DNA of 64,000 bases from the NCBI GenBank assembly GCA_033558025.1, contig JAUCEF010000003.1:992001-1056000 (forward strand), read 5' to 3'. This document shows positions 54,778 to 64,000 of the stretch, piece by piece. A program made the position numbers and the translations under genes. Below the pieces are notes generated by a model that was given only the letters and a program-made list of their open reading frames with translations, ran no database searches and had not been told where the DNA came from. The number at the start of each line of letters is the position of its first letter. The first letter of the stretch is position 1. Source of the DNA: Phytophthora sp. 'mugwort' (lineage: Eukaryota > Oomycota > Peronosporomycetes > Peronosporales > Peronosporaceae).

Positions 54778-54874
54778 AATTTCTCTATACTCTATTGACT
54801 GTGGCAGACCTCCAAGCGAGCGACATCTACGGAAGCACCGACCACAAGGATACGGGTGAATACGGCGTGTTGTA

Positions 54875-56882
54875 TTACAGAAGCGGCCTGAGTGTGCCTT
54901 GGTGATGGAGTGGCGCAGGGTCTACAACTTTACCGATTGCAAGACGTTGGTGGTAGGCGCTGATGAGGTCATTGAGGCTTCCCTCGCGATGCAGATGACG
55001 AAGCTCCTTGAGCACAGCGTTAGATCCCGTTGACGGTACGTTTCGCGCGCGGAGGTGCGCCACGACTTTGCTTGATGTTATCTCTCCAAGCTGGGGGACA
55101 TTATCCTTGTAGCTCGGTGACAACTCGTCGAGCGCGTATCCGTCTTCAATGAAGAGCTTCATGAAGGCCACGGGGTGGTTGGCGTCCGACTTCTTGTGCT
55201 TGTTAGTACTCAGCCATCCACGCGGAATTGCCGTGTACCACGCAAACCAGGTGTCGACGAGAGGTATCGTATTCGATCTACGTCGGCGCTTCACTGGTAC
55301 GTTTTCATCTTCATCTCTTGGTCGCTTTGCCTGCTCGCCGCGGTGTCCTGATGTGTTCTATCCAGTGTTGATGCTTGTAGCTTCTACCAAGTTGACCCGA
55401 GCCTCGAGGCGACAGTTGACTGCGATTAACCTTTCTATCCATGCAGTCTGATGATCGAACGCAACTTTGGCCTTCATGTTTCCTTCCGTCAAGTCATCCG
55501 CGGTGGTGTGAGCGGGATCAGCAGACCTCGTGGGTTCCAGTGACCAAGCAAGCAGGTTCGACGTGGTCACACCAGAGGCCTTGGCGCAGCGCTGGATCGT
55601 TGTCATCACTGGCCCCTGCGCGTTGGTCTTCATCAGTGACGGGTAGTGGAGGATGATGGTTGCTGTCAGCATGTCTCTCACAGCAGCGCAAACGTTGAAG
55701 GCCTTGTTACCCAGCGCATGACTCGCGTTGAAGAGCTTGTGGCTAACTTCTCTAATCTGCTCTTGTGTTGCCGAGTCGAAGACTTCCAGCGATGGAAGAA
55801 TAGAGGCTTGCTTTGGCGCCATTCCGCTCAGTACCTTCGCGACTTGATGGTCTTCTTTCGGAGTATTGAAGACGTAGGCGAAGGCTTGTTCGTCGTGGTC
55901 AAGTTCCAGGATCCGCGATCGAAGATCCACTGCGCCGTCAGCTCTGAGCACGCGTTGGCATGCTGGGCACCGCTGCGTCGAAACGAATGAGAGGTTAGCG
56001 GCTGTTCGACACCAGTGGGTCCAGCGACACGATCGAGCAAGCGATTGACAAGAGCGTGAATACCAATCGTCGGCGACGTGTGGACTGTGCTGCTTCTCGT
56101 CGACGCCTGAGAAGAACCCAGGGTGCCGGTTTCCTCAAGCAGGTCCAGCAACGGGATGGAGTCGGCCAGCTCAACGTGAACGTTTTCGACTGCACTGGTA
56201 AATGGTTGAGGAGCGCTGCGCACGGCGACGCCTGGGTGATCAAAGCCAGCGCGAGCGCCAGCTGCGGACAAGTCGCGAAGTCAGCATCGGGGAAGAGCAA
56301 CAGTGCCTGCTCGTCGGACGTCTTCATGCGGATGAAGCGGATGACGAACGCGCCCGCCAGCACCTATGGAGAGCTGCTGCTTCCGAACGAAGGTCAGGTC
56401 CGAATCGCGGCCAAATAGGTACCACAAGAGGCATAACAGAGCTACCTCTTGGTAGTCTGACGCACAGCTAGCCTTTGAATACAGATACCTTGCCATCTTC
56501 TTGAGATCCTCCTTCGTGCATGCAACCGCCTTTTTGACAAATCCACCACTTTCGCGCTTGATGCAGTGCTGCTCAAGCGTGCGCCCCATGCTCTGCAGCT
56601 GCCGTGCTACAGTGCCGCCTTGGACAGGATACTCGTCCAGGATCCAGCACTTCACCTGGCGGAAATATTGAGCGACGGAGTAGCGCACAGGTGCTGCCCC
56701 CGTGCTCCTGAGTGAAATGCCAGGTACACGCCAAACTTGTCCATTAGCGTCACTAGAATAGCGCCTGCGCGGCTAACATGATCCATGCTCGTGATCTCGG
56801 CGGAGAGGAAGCGCTCGAACGCCTTCATGGACGTCGCTCGCGCGCGCTTGGTGTTGGCAGGCTTCAAGTCGTTCAGGCTCAT
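54875..56882 (-). pseudogene. Crypton tyrosine recombinase gene, copy 1 (frameshifted)
   Basis: Starting at 56882 (MSLNDLKPANTKRAR), the protein continues through LLCLLWYLFGRDSDLTFVRK with the first catalytic Arg at about 56410, and TSHSFRRSGAQHAN with the His-x-x-Arg motif at about 55985. FAYVFNTPKEDH follows with the candidate catalytic Tyr at about 55880. A C-terminal DNA-binding-like region has TWFAWYTAIPRGWLS and KKSDANHPVAFMKLF (55250-55150). It ends at 54875. At least four frame changes (near 56680, 56320, 56200, 55900) break the frame, so the copy is inactive unless several are sequence errors. The gene aligns block by block with copy 2. Confidence 0.75.
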
Positions 56883-57683
56883 CGTTATTGGTCGGAGAGG
56901 CGGCAAATACGCGAGTGATATGTGGCACACCACACGTTTGTAGCACGATACACATATCTGGGCATCAGCTCCGACCTGATACGTCGGAATCGCTCTGCTT
57001 CCGACTGCAACCTCTATTCGCGTTCTTATTGGATGAAGCTGAATTTTTTTAAGCGATTTTACTCGCTAAAAACTTTGAAACTGGTTTTCGTTGGCTAAAA
57101 TGAATCGGAGAATAATCTCATTGGCTAGTATGCACTATACTATGATCAGGTCTGGTCGGAGAGATAATGTTATTCATCCATACCATAAAATATCCGACTA
57201 GCGGACCTCTCCGACCTGTACCATAGCAATGGTACATTTAACAAGGAAGGTCCGGCGTACAGTACAGACTGCCATACTGCTTAAGTTTAAGGGAGTCATC
57301 ATAAGATGCGAAAGGGAAGTAGAAAGCCTATTTTTTAGTCTCAGTTTATAAGGTGAAGGAAATCGTCTGAAACGGCCTGTGGGCTTCAAAAAAACGCAGC
57401 TAATCAAAACCATGCAAATTTGCCTGAGCGACATGTGCGCTCGAGACGTTCAAATCAAAAGTGAGCCCCAGATTTCCGTGGAGGGGTCCACTATTAGGAG
57501 TAGCAATTTAGCCACCTATGTCTGTGTCTCCTTATTGGCCGATTATCCCCCTATCAAACCTCGCCACATAGGTTTATAAGACATGCGGCCATTCAGTGGC
57601 TTGCAGCTTTAAAGCAACTCCGCTTTTGAGCAAGCTGCCCTCAGTCTTACTTTTTTATAACTACTGCGCAGATCTCCAGTGCG

Positions 57684-57749
57684 CTGACCGTGCAGCCATC
57701 AGCTCAACCTCGTGACCCCGGTGCCCTGACCGTGCAGCCATCAGCTCAA
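57684..57749 (+). repeat. 24-bp direct repeat beside the tRNA-like sequence
   Basis: CTGACCGTGCAGCCATCAGC (plus TCAA) is present at 57684-57707 and again at 57726-57749, a 42-bp period. It lies directly upstream of the poly-C/(CA)n tract (57760-57786) and the tRNA-like sequence of Crypton 2. Confidence 0.7.
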
Positions 57750-57785
57750 GCAGCGCGACCCCCCCCCCTCCCCCCCCACACACAC

Positions 57786-57857
57786 AGTGACGTAGCTCAA
57801 TGGGGAAGAGCGCTGGGCTGCGGCCTGGAGATGCCTGTTCAATTCGGGCCGTCACTA
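57786..57857 (+). tRNA. tRNA-like sequence inside Crypton 2
   Basis: A perfect seven-pair acceptor stem (AGTGACG with CGTCACT, discriminator A) encloses a D arm GCTC-AATGGGGAA-GAGC, an anticodon-like arm CTGGG/CCTGG with a six-base loop CTGCGG, and a T arm GCCTG/CGGGC. The total is 72 nt. TTTT (57858-57861), a Pol III terminator, follows at once. The A box is TAGCTCAATGG; the B box TGTTCAATTCG is weaker. The six-base loop is unusual; if U33 is the T, the triplet would read GCG. It may be a decayed tRNA gene or a tRNA-derived module. Confidence 0.65.
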
Positions 57858-58066
57858 TTTTATCAAGATGGGTATGGATGCGGTGTCGTGTCGCGCTGTG
57901 GCTGCTCCTGTAGCTGCTATCGCTCCTGCTACTGTTACCGCTCCTGCTATTGATGCAGTCACTTTCGTGCCGCCACTGCCTCTGCCTCTGCCGCGTCTGC
58001 TGTGCTGATGCTGAAGAAGGGCGGGGTTCGTACATGAATAAATTCTGCCTCACTGACTAACTACCT

Positions 58067-60083
58067 CTAGTACATCTTGCGTGTATCCAGGAGCAGGGTC
58101 AACGATGACAGCGATATGCAGTAGTCGTTGTGCTGCACGATCTTCGCGTTCAGGTCGCCCGAGCGGTGGAGAATGTGCAAGTGCTTGAGAACTGCGTCGG
58201 AGCCACGCGAGATGATCTTGCGTGCTGACAGGGACGCAAGAATGGCTTCCTCCCCTCGCTGGCCCTAGTCCAGGACGCGGTCATGGTAGTCCGGCGCATT
58301 CAAGTCGAGCGTGAAACCGTCCTCCAAGAAGAGCTTCATGAAGGCGTCTAGCAGTTTGGCATCCGACTTTTGAGATCGGAGCCTTCCACATCGGTGGATC
58401 CTGTACGTACCGCGCGATCCACGCTGTGTGAAGGTGAGCCACAGCAGTGCGTCTGCGTTTGGGCTTATCGGGATCTTGGCTTGGTTCTTGCTGACGCTTG
58501 TTTTGCTTATCTTGTGCTGTCTTTCCTTCCAGCTTAGTTTCTAGGTTATCCAGGCGAATATCCTGACCCTTGATGTGCCCTAGTAAATAGTCAATCACAC
58601 TGCGCTGATTGTCGATAATCTTGCTCTCGTTACTTGGATGCTTGTGCGGTGGACTGGTTTGTTCGTGCTCTTGGCTTGGCTTGGTGCTTGCATTTCCACA
58701 GGTAGCAAGGTGCGACGACCACGCTAGAAGCTCACACACAGATGCTCCCGCATTATCAGCAGCCGACTCCAAACGCTTGACGGCAGGACCATCCGGCTGG
58801 ACCTTCTTCATTGCTGGGCAGTGCAACATGAGGTTGGCTGTGAGGACGTCGGTTGCTTGCTGACTGAGGTTGTACTTGGAGCTTCCCATCTTATAACAGG
58901 TCACGAATAGCGAGCGTTGGACAGCGGCGATTTTCTCGTGCGTTTCAGCATCAAACGGCTTCAAGTTCTGAGGCTTGATCTCGGCCGTCGTGGCGTGCCC
59001 GCTGAGTGACTTACTAACCATGTGATCTTCTCGACTTGTGTTGAAAATGTAATTGAAACCCTTGTTTGTCGTACTCATATTCTAGGCTCCTCGGTCGAAG
59101 ATCCAGCGCTCTGTGAGTCGATCACATCCGTTGACGTGCTGGGCACCACCACGACGGAACGAGTGCGACGTAAGCGAGGCTTGGACACCGTCAACGCCGG
59201 CAACGCGGTCAAGGAGACGATTGACGTGGGAGAATATCGTCGGCGTGGTATCGATATACACAGGAGCCGCGGGAGCTGGAGCACCGGCGGCCTCGAGCGC
59301 AGTGAACTCGTCGGGCTGATTCAAGACTTCCAACAGCGGCGCCGAAGGCGCCAGCATAACAGTTGCTTGGACCGGGATCTCGGGGAGGTTGTCAATCAAG
59401 GCGACGCACGGTGCTGTTTGTGTGATGAACGCTAATGCGATCGCTTGCAGGGGGCATATGATGGATTTCGGCGTCTGGAAACAGCGACAGCCCCTGTTCT
59501 TCGGACGTCTTCATGCGAATAAAGCAGACGAAGAACACGCTCGTGCGTCGACATAGAGGTTCTGCTTGCGGAAGAGCGACAAATCCGAAGCTCGCCCAAA
59601 TAGGTACCACAACATACACAGCAACGCTGCGTCTCGATAGTCATTAGAAGAACATGCATTCTGATACAAATACAGCATCATCTTTTTTAGATCACTCTTT
59701 GAGCATGGTGGTGCTTTGTTGACTACCTTTCCGTCTCGCTTCATACAGAAGCTGTCCAGCGTCATCCCCATGTTATGTAGCTTTGCTTCCACAATGTGTC
59801 GTTGGACAGGGAAGAGCTCGAATAGCCACATCTTATTATGTCGGTAGTATTGCATTGCAGTATTCTAGGCAAGTGACTTGCCGTTCTTGCCCTCGTTAAA
59901 TGCAAGATACATACCAAACTTATCCAAATCGGCCGCAACACATTTACCTATAGTATCCTGCTCAATGCAGCGCTTAACATATTCAAATTCTACATTTTCG
60001 CTTTTTACAAAGGTCTTGAAAGTCTTGACGGCCGTTTCCTTTGCCCGCTTTGTGTTGCCAGGCTTAAGCTCGTCTAAGCCCAT
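58067..60083 (-). pseudogene. Crypton tyrosine recombinase gene, copy 2 (few lesions)
   Basis: It starts at 60083 (MGLDELKPGNTKRAK). A single in-frame TAG lies between GKSLA and NTAMQYYRH (59864-59866). The first catalytic Arg is in LLCMLWYLFGRASDLSLFRK (about 59600), His-x-x-Arg in TSHSFRRGGAQHVN (about 59150), and the candidate catalytic Tyr in FNYIFNTSREDH (about 59045). A DNA-binding-like C-terminus has LHTAWIARYVQDPPMW, then a shift to KSDAKLLDAFMKLFLEDG. It ends at 58067-58069. Other frame breaks occur near 59520, 59090 and 58380. It is less damaged than copy 1. Confidence 0.78.
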
Positions 60084-60362
60084 ACTGGATGGATTGGTCG
60101 GAAAGGCTGCAAATATGCAAATGGTACGCTCATAACTTGTAATTTGAATGGTGATACACATATTTTTCTTGTCCCTCCGACCAATACGTCGGAAAGACTG
60201 TCGTAGATGACCTACCTAACCCTAACCAAAAGGATTAATCAAAACGTTTTGACAAACATCATCTGATTGGTTGTTTATAAGTAAAATTCGACGATTGGCC
60301 ATATATGAGCAACTATATCTAATTCAAACATTAAGTAAGGTCGGATAAGTGGTCATATCCAT

Positions 60363-61200
60363 CCATATCGGTGCTGTCACGCTGCAGCCGCAAACACACA
60401 CTGTCGAACTTCTTCAGGTACTAGAATAAGACGACCAGCTTCCTGTGTTTGACGCCAGGTGGGTTCAGATCCTCAACTGCCTCGACCTTCTTGGTGTCAC
60501 CGCGAATCCAGTTTGGCGCTGCACCATCGTGAATGCTGACGACCAGCGAGTGGCATTGCGCTTAACAGGCAGGAGCTCTGTGTGCTTCTTGAGCTCCGCG
60601 AAGTTGTTTTCCTTGCGGAGCTCTACCATGAGAGTGTTCACGTTATCCAGCAAGTCCTCGTATGGCGCCAGAAACTTGTTGACCGCGAGGCTGAATCTGT
60701 GGCTGGCACAGCCGACGAGAGGTACCCCCATCTTGGTTGCAATAGACTGGTTGGTGGCGCAGTTGTCGCCAATCAAAAACGCAACCATAGCGTTGATCTT
60801 CTTGTAAACGTCGAGAATGTTGTCGAATAACTGCACGTGTGCATCTGCTGTCTGTGTACCATCCGCGAGATAGGATAGTCCAAGCAGCGGCACGCGAAGC
60901 TCTCCGTCTGCGCCGCAAACAGCGTAAAGGCCACATAATGCACTCCCGCGTGCGTCCAGCCGTCGAACATAAGACCAAAGAGTCTTTCGATCTCCTTCTC
61001 GACCTTCTTGCCGACCTTGATCGCAATGCCCGCCATGCACTTTTTGATAGCCTTGACTTGACAGGTCGCAGCTTGCTCATGGCTCGTATGAGCGATATAA
61101 TCGAAGATTCACAAGCTAAGGTGCAGGTGGCACACAAAATATATGTGTACCGCAAAGATAAGAAGCAGGGATGTGGCGGAGCCAGCGGGTGGACGAGGAC
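60363..61200 (-). pseudogene. hAT transposase, N-terminal and middle part
   Basis: Minus-strand frames give RLFGLMFDGWTHAGVHYVA (about 61000-60910, with the first catalytic Asp), then PLLGLSYLADGTQTADAHVQ. These are followed by FLIGDNCATNQSIATKMG (second Asp), GCASHRFSLAVNKFL (the conserved C-x2-H block) and PVKRNATRWSSAFTM. It then shifts frame through VEAVEDLNPPGVKHRKLV to CLRLQRDSTDM at 60366, where the Crypton insertion begins. The C-terminal half is at 54316-53834. No BED zinc finger is recognised upstream of 61200. Confidence 0.75.
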
Positions 61201-61658
61201 CATCCATCCATCGCGCGGCCCGTCATGGCCCTATCACCTCATTCGTCAAAACTAAGCAGACAAGCGACAGCACCGCGGCGTGCCTAGGCCGTCAATGCAG
61301 CGGACTCGGCGAACGGAATGCTCGGAAGACACTAGCGCGGCGTGCCTCGGCCACAGCATGGCCGGTAAGGCGTCGCACTCGGGGGATAATCGCGTGGCAC
61401 GGCCGGCAAGGCGACTCATCGGCGGACTCGGCAAACCTTGCGCAGATGGGCGTAGGCAACTGGTAATCCTGGTCTGTGCGGAGCAAGTTGAAGGGGCTCG
61501 CCCCCTGTACTGCTCTATCTGAAGGCATGGATTGCATGGTGTCTATGCGCATTCCGCGCCAGTTGTTGCAATACAGACGTCATTATGTAGGTATCGTAGC
61601 CCTAAGAAAAAGCATAGTGACATGTTTTAAATAAAAATTCTGAACTGTGCATTAGTTT
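61201..61658. other. GC-rich repeats, no gene
   Basis: Short repeats of GCGGCGTGCCT-GGCC type occur at 61276-61350, with related GTGGCACGGCCGGCAAGGCG at 61393-61413. I support no coding sequence. Confidence 0.3.
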
Positions 61659-63626
61659 TTACTTCTCTTCCTTTGCCTCCGCCTCGATGTAAGCGTGTTC
61701 AACGTGACGGTGCTTACGTTGTCTGTACTTCTTGATCTCACTCGATGGCAGGTTTTCCGCCGGCTCTAGCGTAGGCTCCCATGATGTAGGGAACAGGGTC
61801 TTGCCATTGACGCGAACGTCATCCAAAATTCTACGCATCTGGTAGGTTGGGCAGCCACTAAGGTTGACATCAACCGACAGCACCCACTCTGCCTCGCCAG
61901 CATCGTCGCCCTGAAGCGCCGCCTCGATGAGACGAGCCTTGGTGATGCGCGCTTGAGGTACCGCGTCGAGCAGGCGCTTGATTGCACGCCCGGTATCTGC
62001 GGACGGGTTCGCTGAAGCGAGTCCCCAAGTCCTCAAATAACGGGCCACAGACTCATCCAACCCCCCACCCACGCTGTTGAAGGTGCTGTTCGCACCAGTC
62101 GAAAACTGTCTTGGAAGTGGTGGGAGGCGCTTGCCTGGAGCTTGAGTTCGCCATAAGGAGTAGATGAAGTGAAGTAAGTTTGCAATGAGCATGTTGAAGC
62201 GAAAACAGAGCAGGGTGGTTCCATTTTTGTAGTATTTAAAGATAAAAACGGATGCGAATGTGCAATAATCAGTATATTTTTATTATCACACGGTCTCACA
62301 AACCTCATTCAATGCTTAGGGCATGGCCGTTGTTGCGCGGATGACCAGCATAAATACGGGCGGACGTCGTTTCCTTGGGACTGAACGGTTGACGGGGGCC
62401 CGCTTACCGTCCAAACCGGTGTATTACTGGACCTGTAGAGCAAAGAGGACGTGAAAGCAGATGACAAACTTGAAGTAGTACTTGCATCCGCAAGTAAGCT
62501 TGCTCACATCCACATGCCAGCCACCCTCTGACTGTCTTTCAAGCTCTATTCGGGCATGGTTGGCTCCCATCGGAGCCGAGACAGGAGCTAACTCTTGACT
62601 GCGACCCAGCTCAGGTAAGTGTACCCGCTCACAACCACGTGGCAGCACACGAACTTCGTCCGGGTTTGGGGATACCAACAAAAACTCGATGCTTAATCAG
62701 TTTGGGGTAGATCCCGAATAAGTTCGCGGCGCCGAATGTTGGGCACCCGTGCCTTTAACAGCTGTGAAGCCTGGGGCATCTCCTCGAACGATCTTGGCCT
62801 GACTGACTGGTGTCCACCAGTCAGCAAGAAGATGGATAAGCGTTCCAATTTTTTGCTTGGCACGGAGAATGTAATCGCGTTTGATCAAGCGGTTAAACTG
62901 CTTCACGGGGTTGTTCGTGGTCGCGAAACCACCTGGCGTGTGAAAACACTGCCAACGATGAAACTCGCTCGTCATCCACACGCTCGTAAAGTAGCTTCGA
63001 AACGCCACCAGATGTGTGTCACGTGACCACTTCGCCAGAACGATTACAACCAGTTCGTCATACACGTGCTTGCAAGCGGCAACATGCAGATCATAAATAT
63101 CTCCTACCTGTTCACACAAGAAACTTGGTAGACCTTTGAGTCTCTCGGGAACCTTGGCCATAACGTGGTAGAAACACATCAGATACTGATAGTCGGAATC
63201 CACTCCAAAACCTTGCTTGACGGCAACACGGTCAACTTCGTGGAGCTGTCAATTGTTTCAGGGTGATGCACTGCAAGCCACTCTACCATGCCCTTTATTT
63301 TTCGACTGATACGTTCGCTTCGTGCTTGCATTCGTCCGTTTAGCTTGGAGAGACTGAGCCACAGCAGCTCCGTCAACAGCGTCGTCAATTGCTCGCTTCC
63401 GGCCGCGCGCCATTTTTCGTTCATTTCAGCCCTACCAAAGGTCACAACCGACGTGTGATTTTCGCTCTATCACACTTGCTTCTAATCTGAAATGTTTACC
63501 TGCTGCATAGTCAATATCAGTCGATTGCCACAGATTGCAGCAGCATTTCATGCAACTATGATGGCCTTCTATCACGGTATTGTACCGGATTCTCACTTTG
63601 ATATCACGATTGCAGCGACAGTTCAT
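61659..63626 (-). pseudogene. MULE transposase remnant with SWIM finger (MULE-B)
   Basis: On the minus strand, an N-terminal FLYWCH-like piece (about 63600-63430: RIRYNTVIEGHHSC) precedes the catalytic C-terminal half. That half reads YQYLMCFYHVMAKVPERLKG (63190-63130), WQCFHTPGGFATTNNPVKQF and NRLIKRDYILRAKQKIGTL (62950-62850). After a stop at 62697 a SWIM finger follows at 62681-62424 (KLTCGCKYYFKFVICFHVLF, CxC...CxH). An open frame of 177 codons (62192-61659) follows, with AIKRLLDAVPQARITKARLI; it may be a C-terminal accessory part or an unrelated gene. The central catalytic Asp blocks are missing or scrambled. Confidence 0.6.
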
Positions 63627-63835
63627 TCAGTATTTAATCCTGATTTGGTAAGCTATTTACAATTATAGCCACATATACGTTTCTACGAGATGTTTATAAA
63701 TATCCATGGAAAGGCGTAAAACCTATGTGAGAAACACAAAAATCAGGCAGAAATCAGATCACCAAGATCGCCGTCCACCACCACTTTAAAGCTCAGTTTC
63801 CGATCGGCAAGCACCCCCCTCCCAGCCTATTCAAG

Positions 63836-64000
63836 ATGCAAATCCTCTCTACGCTTACCGCCGCCGCCGTGGCCACTGCCGCCTTAGTGCTTGTGCTTGC
63901 AGAGCAGGAGGTGCACCTCAGGGTGCACGTGCACGACAAGTTCTACGTGACGCCCATCGGCAAGCAGTGCGCCTTCAACAGCTGCGTGGACCCGTCCCTG
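63836..64000 (+). CDS. Secreted protein, 5' part (runs off the window)
   Basis: An ATG at 63836 opens a frame that stays open for all 55 codons to the window end. The first 23 residues (MQILSTLTAAAVATAALVLV, then LAE) form a clear signal peptide. Next is a His/Val-rich stretch (VHLRVHVHDKFYV) and the first cysteines (KQCAFNSCVDPS). Third positions are strongly GC-rich, like the host genes and unlike nearby transposons. A Cys-rich secreted protein is likely, but the family cannot be told from this fragment. No RXLR motif is present in the visible part. Confidence 0.7.
   Translation, partial: MQILSTLTAAAVATAALVLVLAEQEVHLRVHVHDKFYVTPIGKQCAFNSCVDPSL

Larger units (their letters stand above)
54311..57182 (-). 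mobile_element. Crypton-type tyrosine recombinase element, copy 1
   Basis: The element runs from CCATAT at 54311 (hAT junction) to CCATA at 57178-57182. It contains one recombinase gene (minus) and a tRNA-like sequence antisense to it. No terminal inverted repeats are present, as expected for Cryptons. Motifs of the form TCCGACC or GGTCGGA occur near both ends (54325, 54354, 56890, 56969, 57154). It lies head-to-tail with copy 2. Confidence 0.7.
57183..60368 (-). mobile_element. Crypton-type tyrosine recombinase element, copy 2
   Basis: The element extends from the second CCATA at 57183-57187 to CCATAT at 60363-60368, where hAT sequence resumes. It holds a recombinase gene (minus) and a tRNA-like sequence on the opposite strand. 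Its left end (TATCCGACTAGC, then CTCCGACC) resembles that of copy 1 (TTTCCGACTAGC, then ATCCGACC). Its right end has GGTCGGA at 60339. The two copies differ throughout, so they are relatives rather than a fresh duplication. Confidence 0.7.

Overview
The window looks like nuclear DNA of an oomycete, most likely a Phytophthora-like peronosporalean. This rests on the host genes, which have no introns or one very short intron (80 bp), on Inr-like TCATTY motifs 35-40 bp before start codons, and on the mix of degenerate transposons (Crypton tyrosine recombinases, MULEs with SWIM fingers, pogo, mariner, hAT, copia, Ulp1/C48 carriers). It is an inference from remembered family features; no database search was possible.

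Layout. 1-32 kb is accessory DNA made of broken, nested transposons: two pogo-like remnants (1.1-2.4 kb minus, 3.0-3.9 kb plus), a GATCGG-rich tract (6.2-7.4 kb), a small patch of mitochondrial-like DNA (7.7-7.9 kb), a retroelement zinc knuckle (8.4 kb), a MULE (11.1-13.9 kb), scattered copia pieces (15.3-22.5 kb) interrupted by a mariner (16.5-17.8 kb) and folded into a 3.2-kb inverted repeat (18.8-22.1 kb), a FAR1/MULE pseudogene with recognisable introns (23.5-26.7 kb) and Ulp1/C48 peptidase remnants (27.3 and 30.8-31.7 kb).

32.2-51.9 kb is the host gene island. It holds a UBE3C/Hul5-type HECT ubiquitin ligase (+), a membrane-anchored papain-like cysteine protease with one 80-bp intron (+), a small secreted 16-cysteine protein (-), an ADP-dependent glucokinase (+), a mitochondrial PTGES2-like glutaredoxin/GST protein (-) and a full-length phosphoribosylformylglycinamidine synthase of de novo purine synthesis (+). 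The genes are unrelated housekeeping or secreted functions, not a pathway cluster. Between them lie fold-back repeats and a 2.5-kb transposon with 30-bp terminal inverted repeats (45.0-47.5 kb).

53.8-61.2 kb is the most informative part. A hAT transposase gene is split by 6.05 kb of inserted DNA flanked by a 6-bp direct repeat (ATATGG read in the gene's direction). The insert consists of two head-to-tail Crypton-type elements, with a further CCATA at their junction. Each Crypton carries, downstream of and antisense to its recombinase gene, a tRNA-like sequence with Pol III A and B boxes next to a poly-C tract. This pairing of a Crypton with a tRNA-like cassette, seen twice, is my best candidate for something not described before.

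61.6-63.6 kb is another MULE remnant, and at 63,836 the first 55 codons of a secreted protein run off the end of the window.
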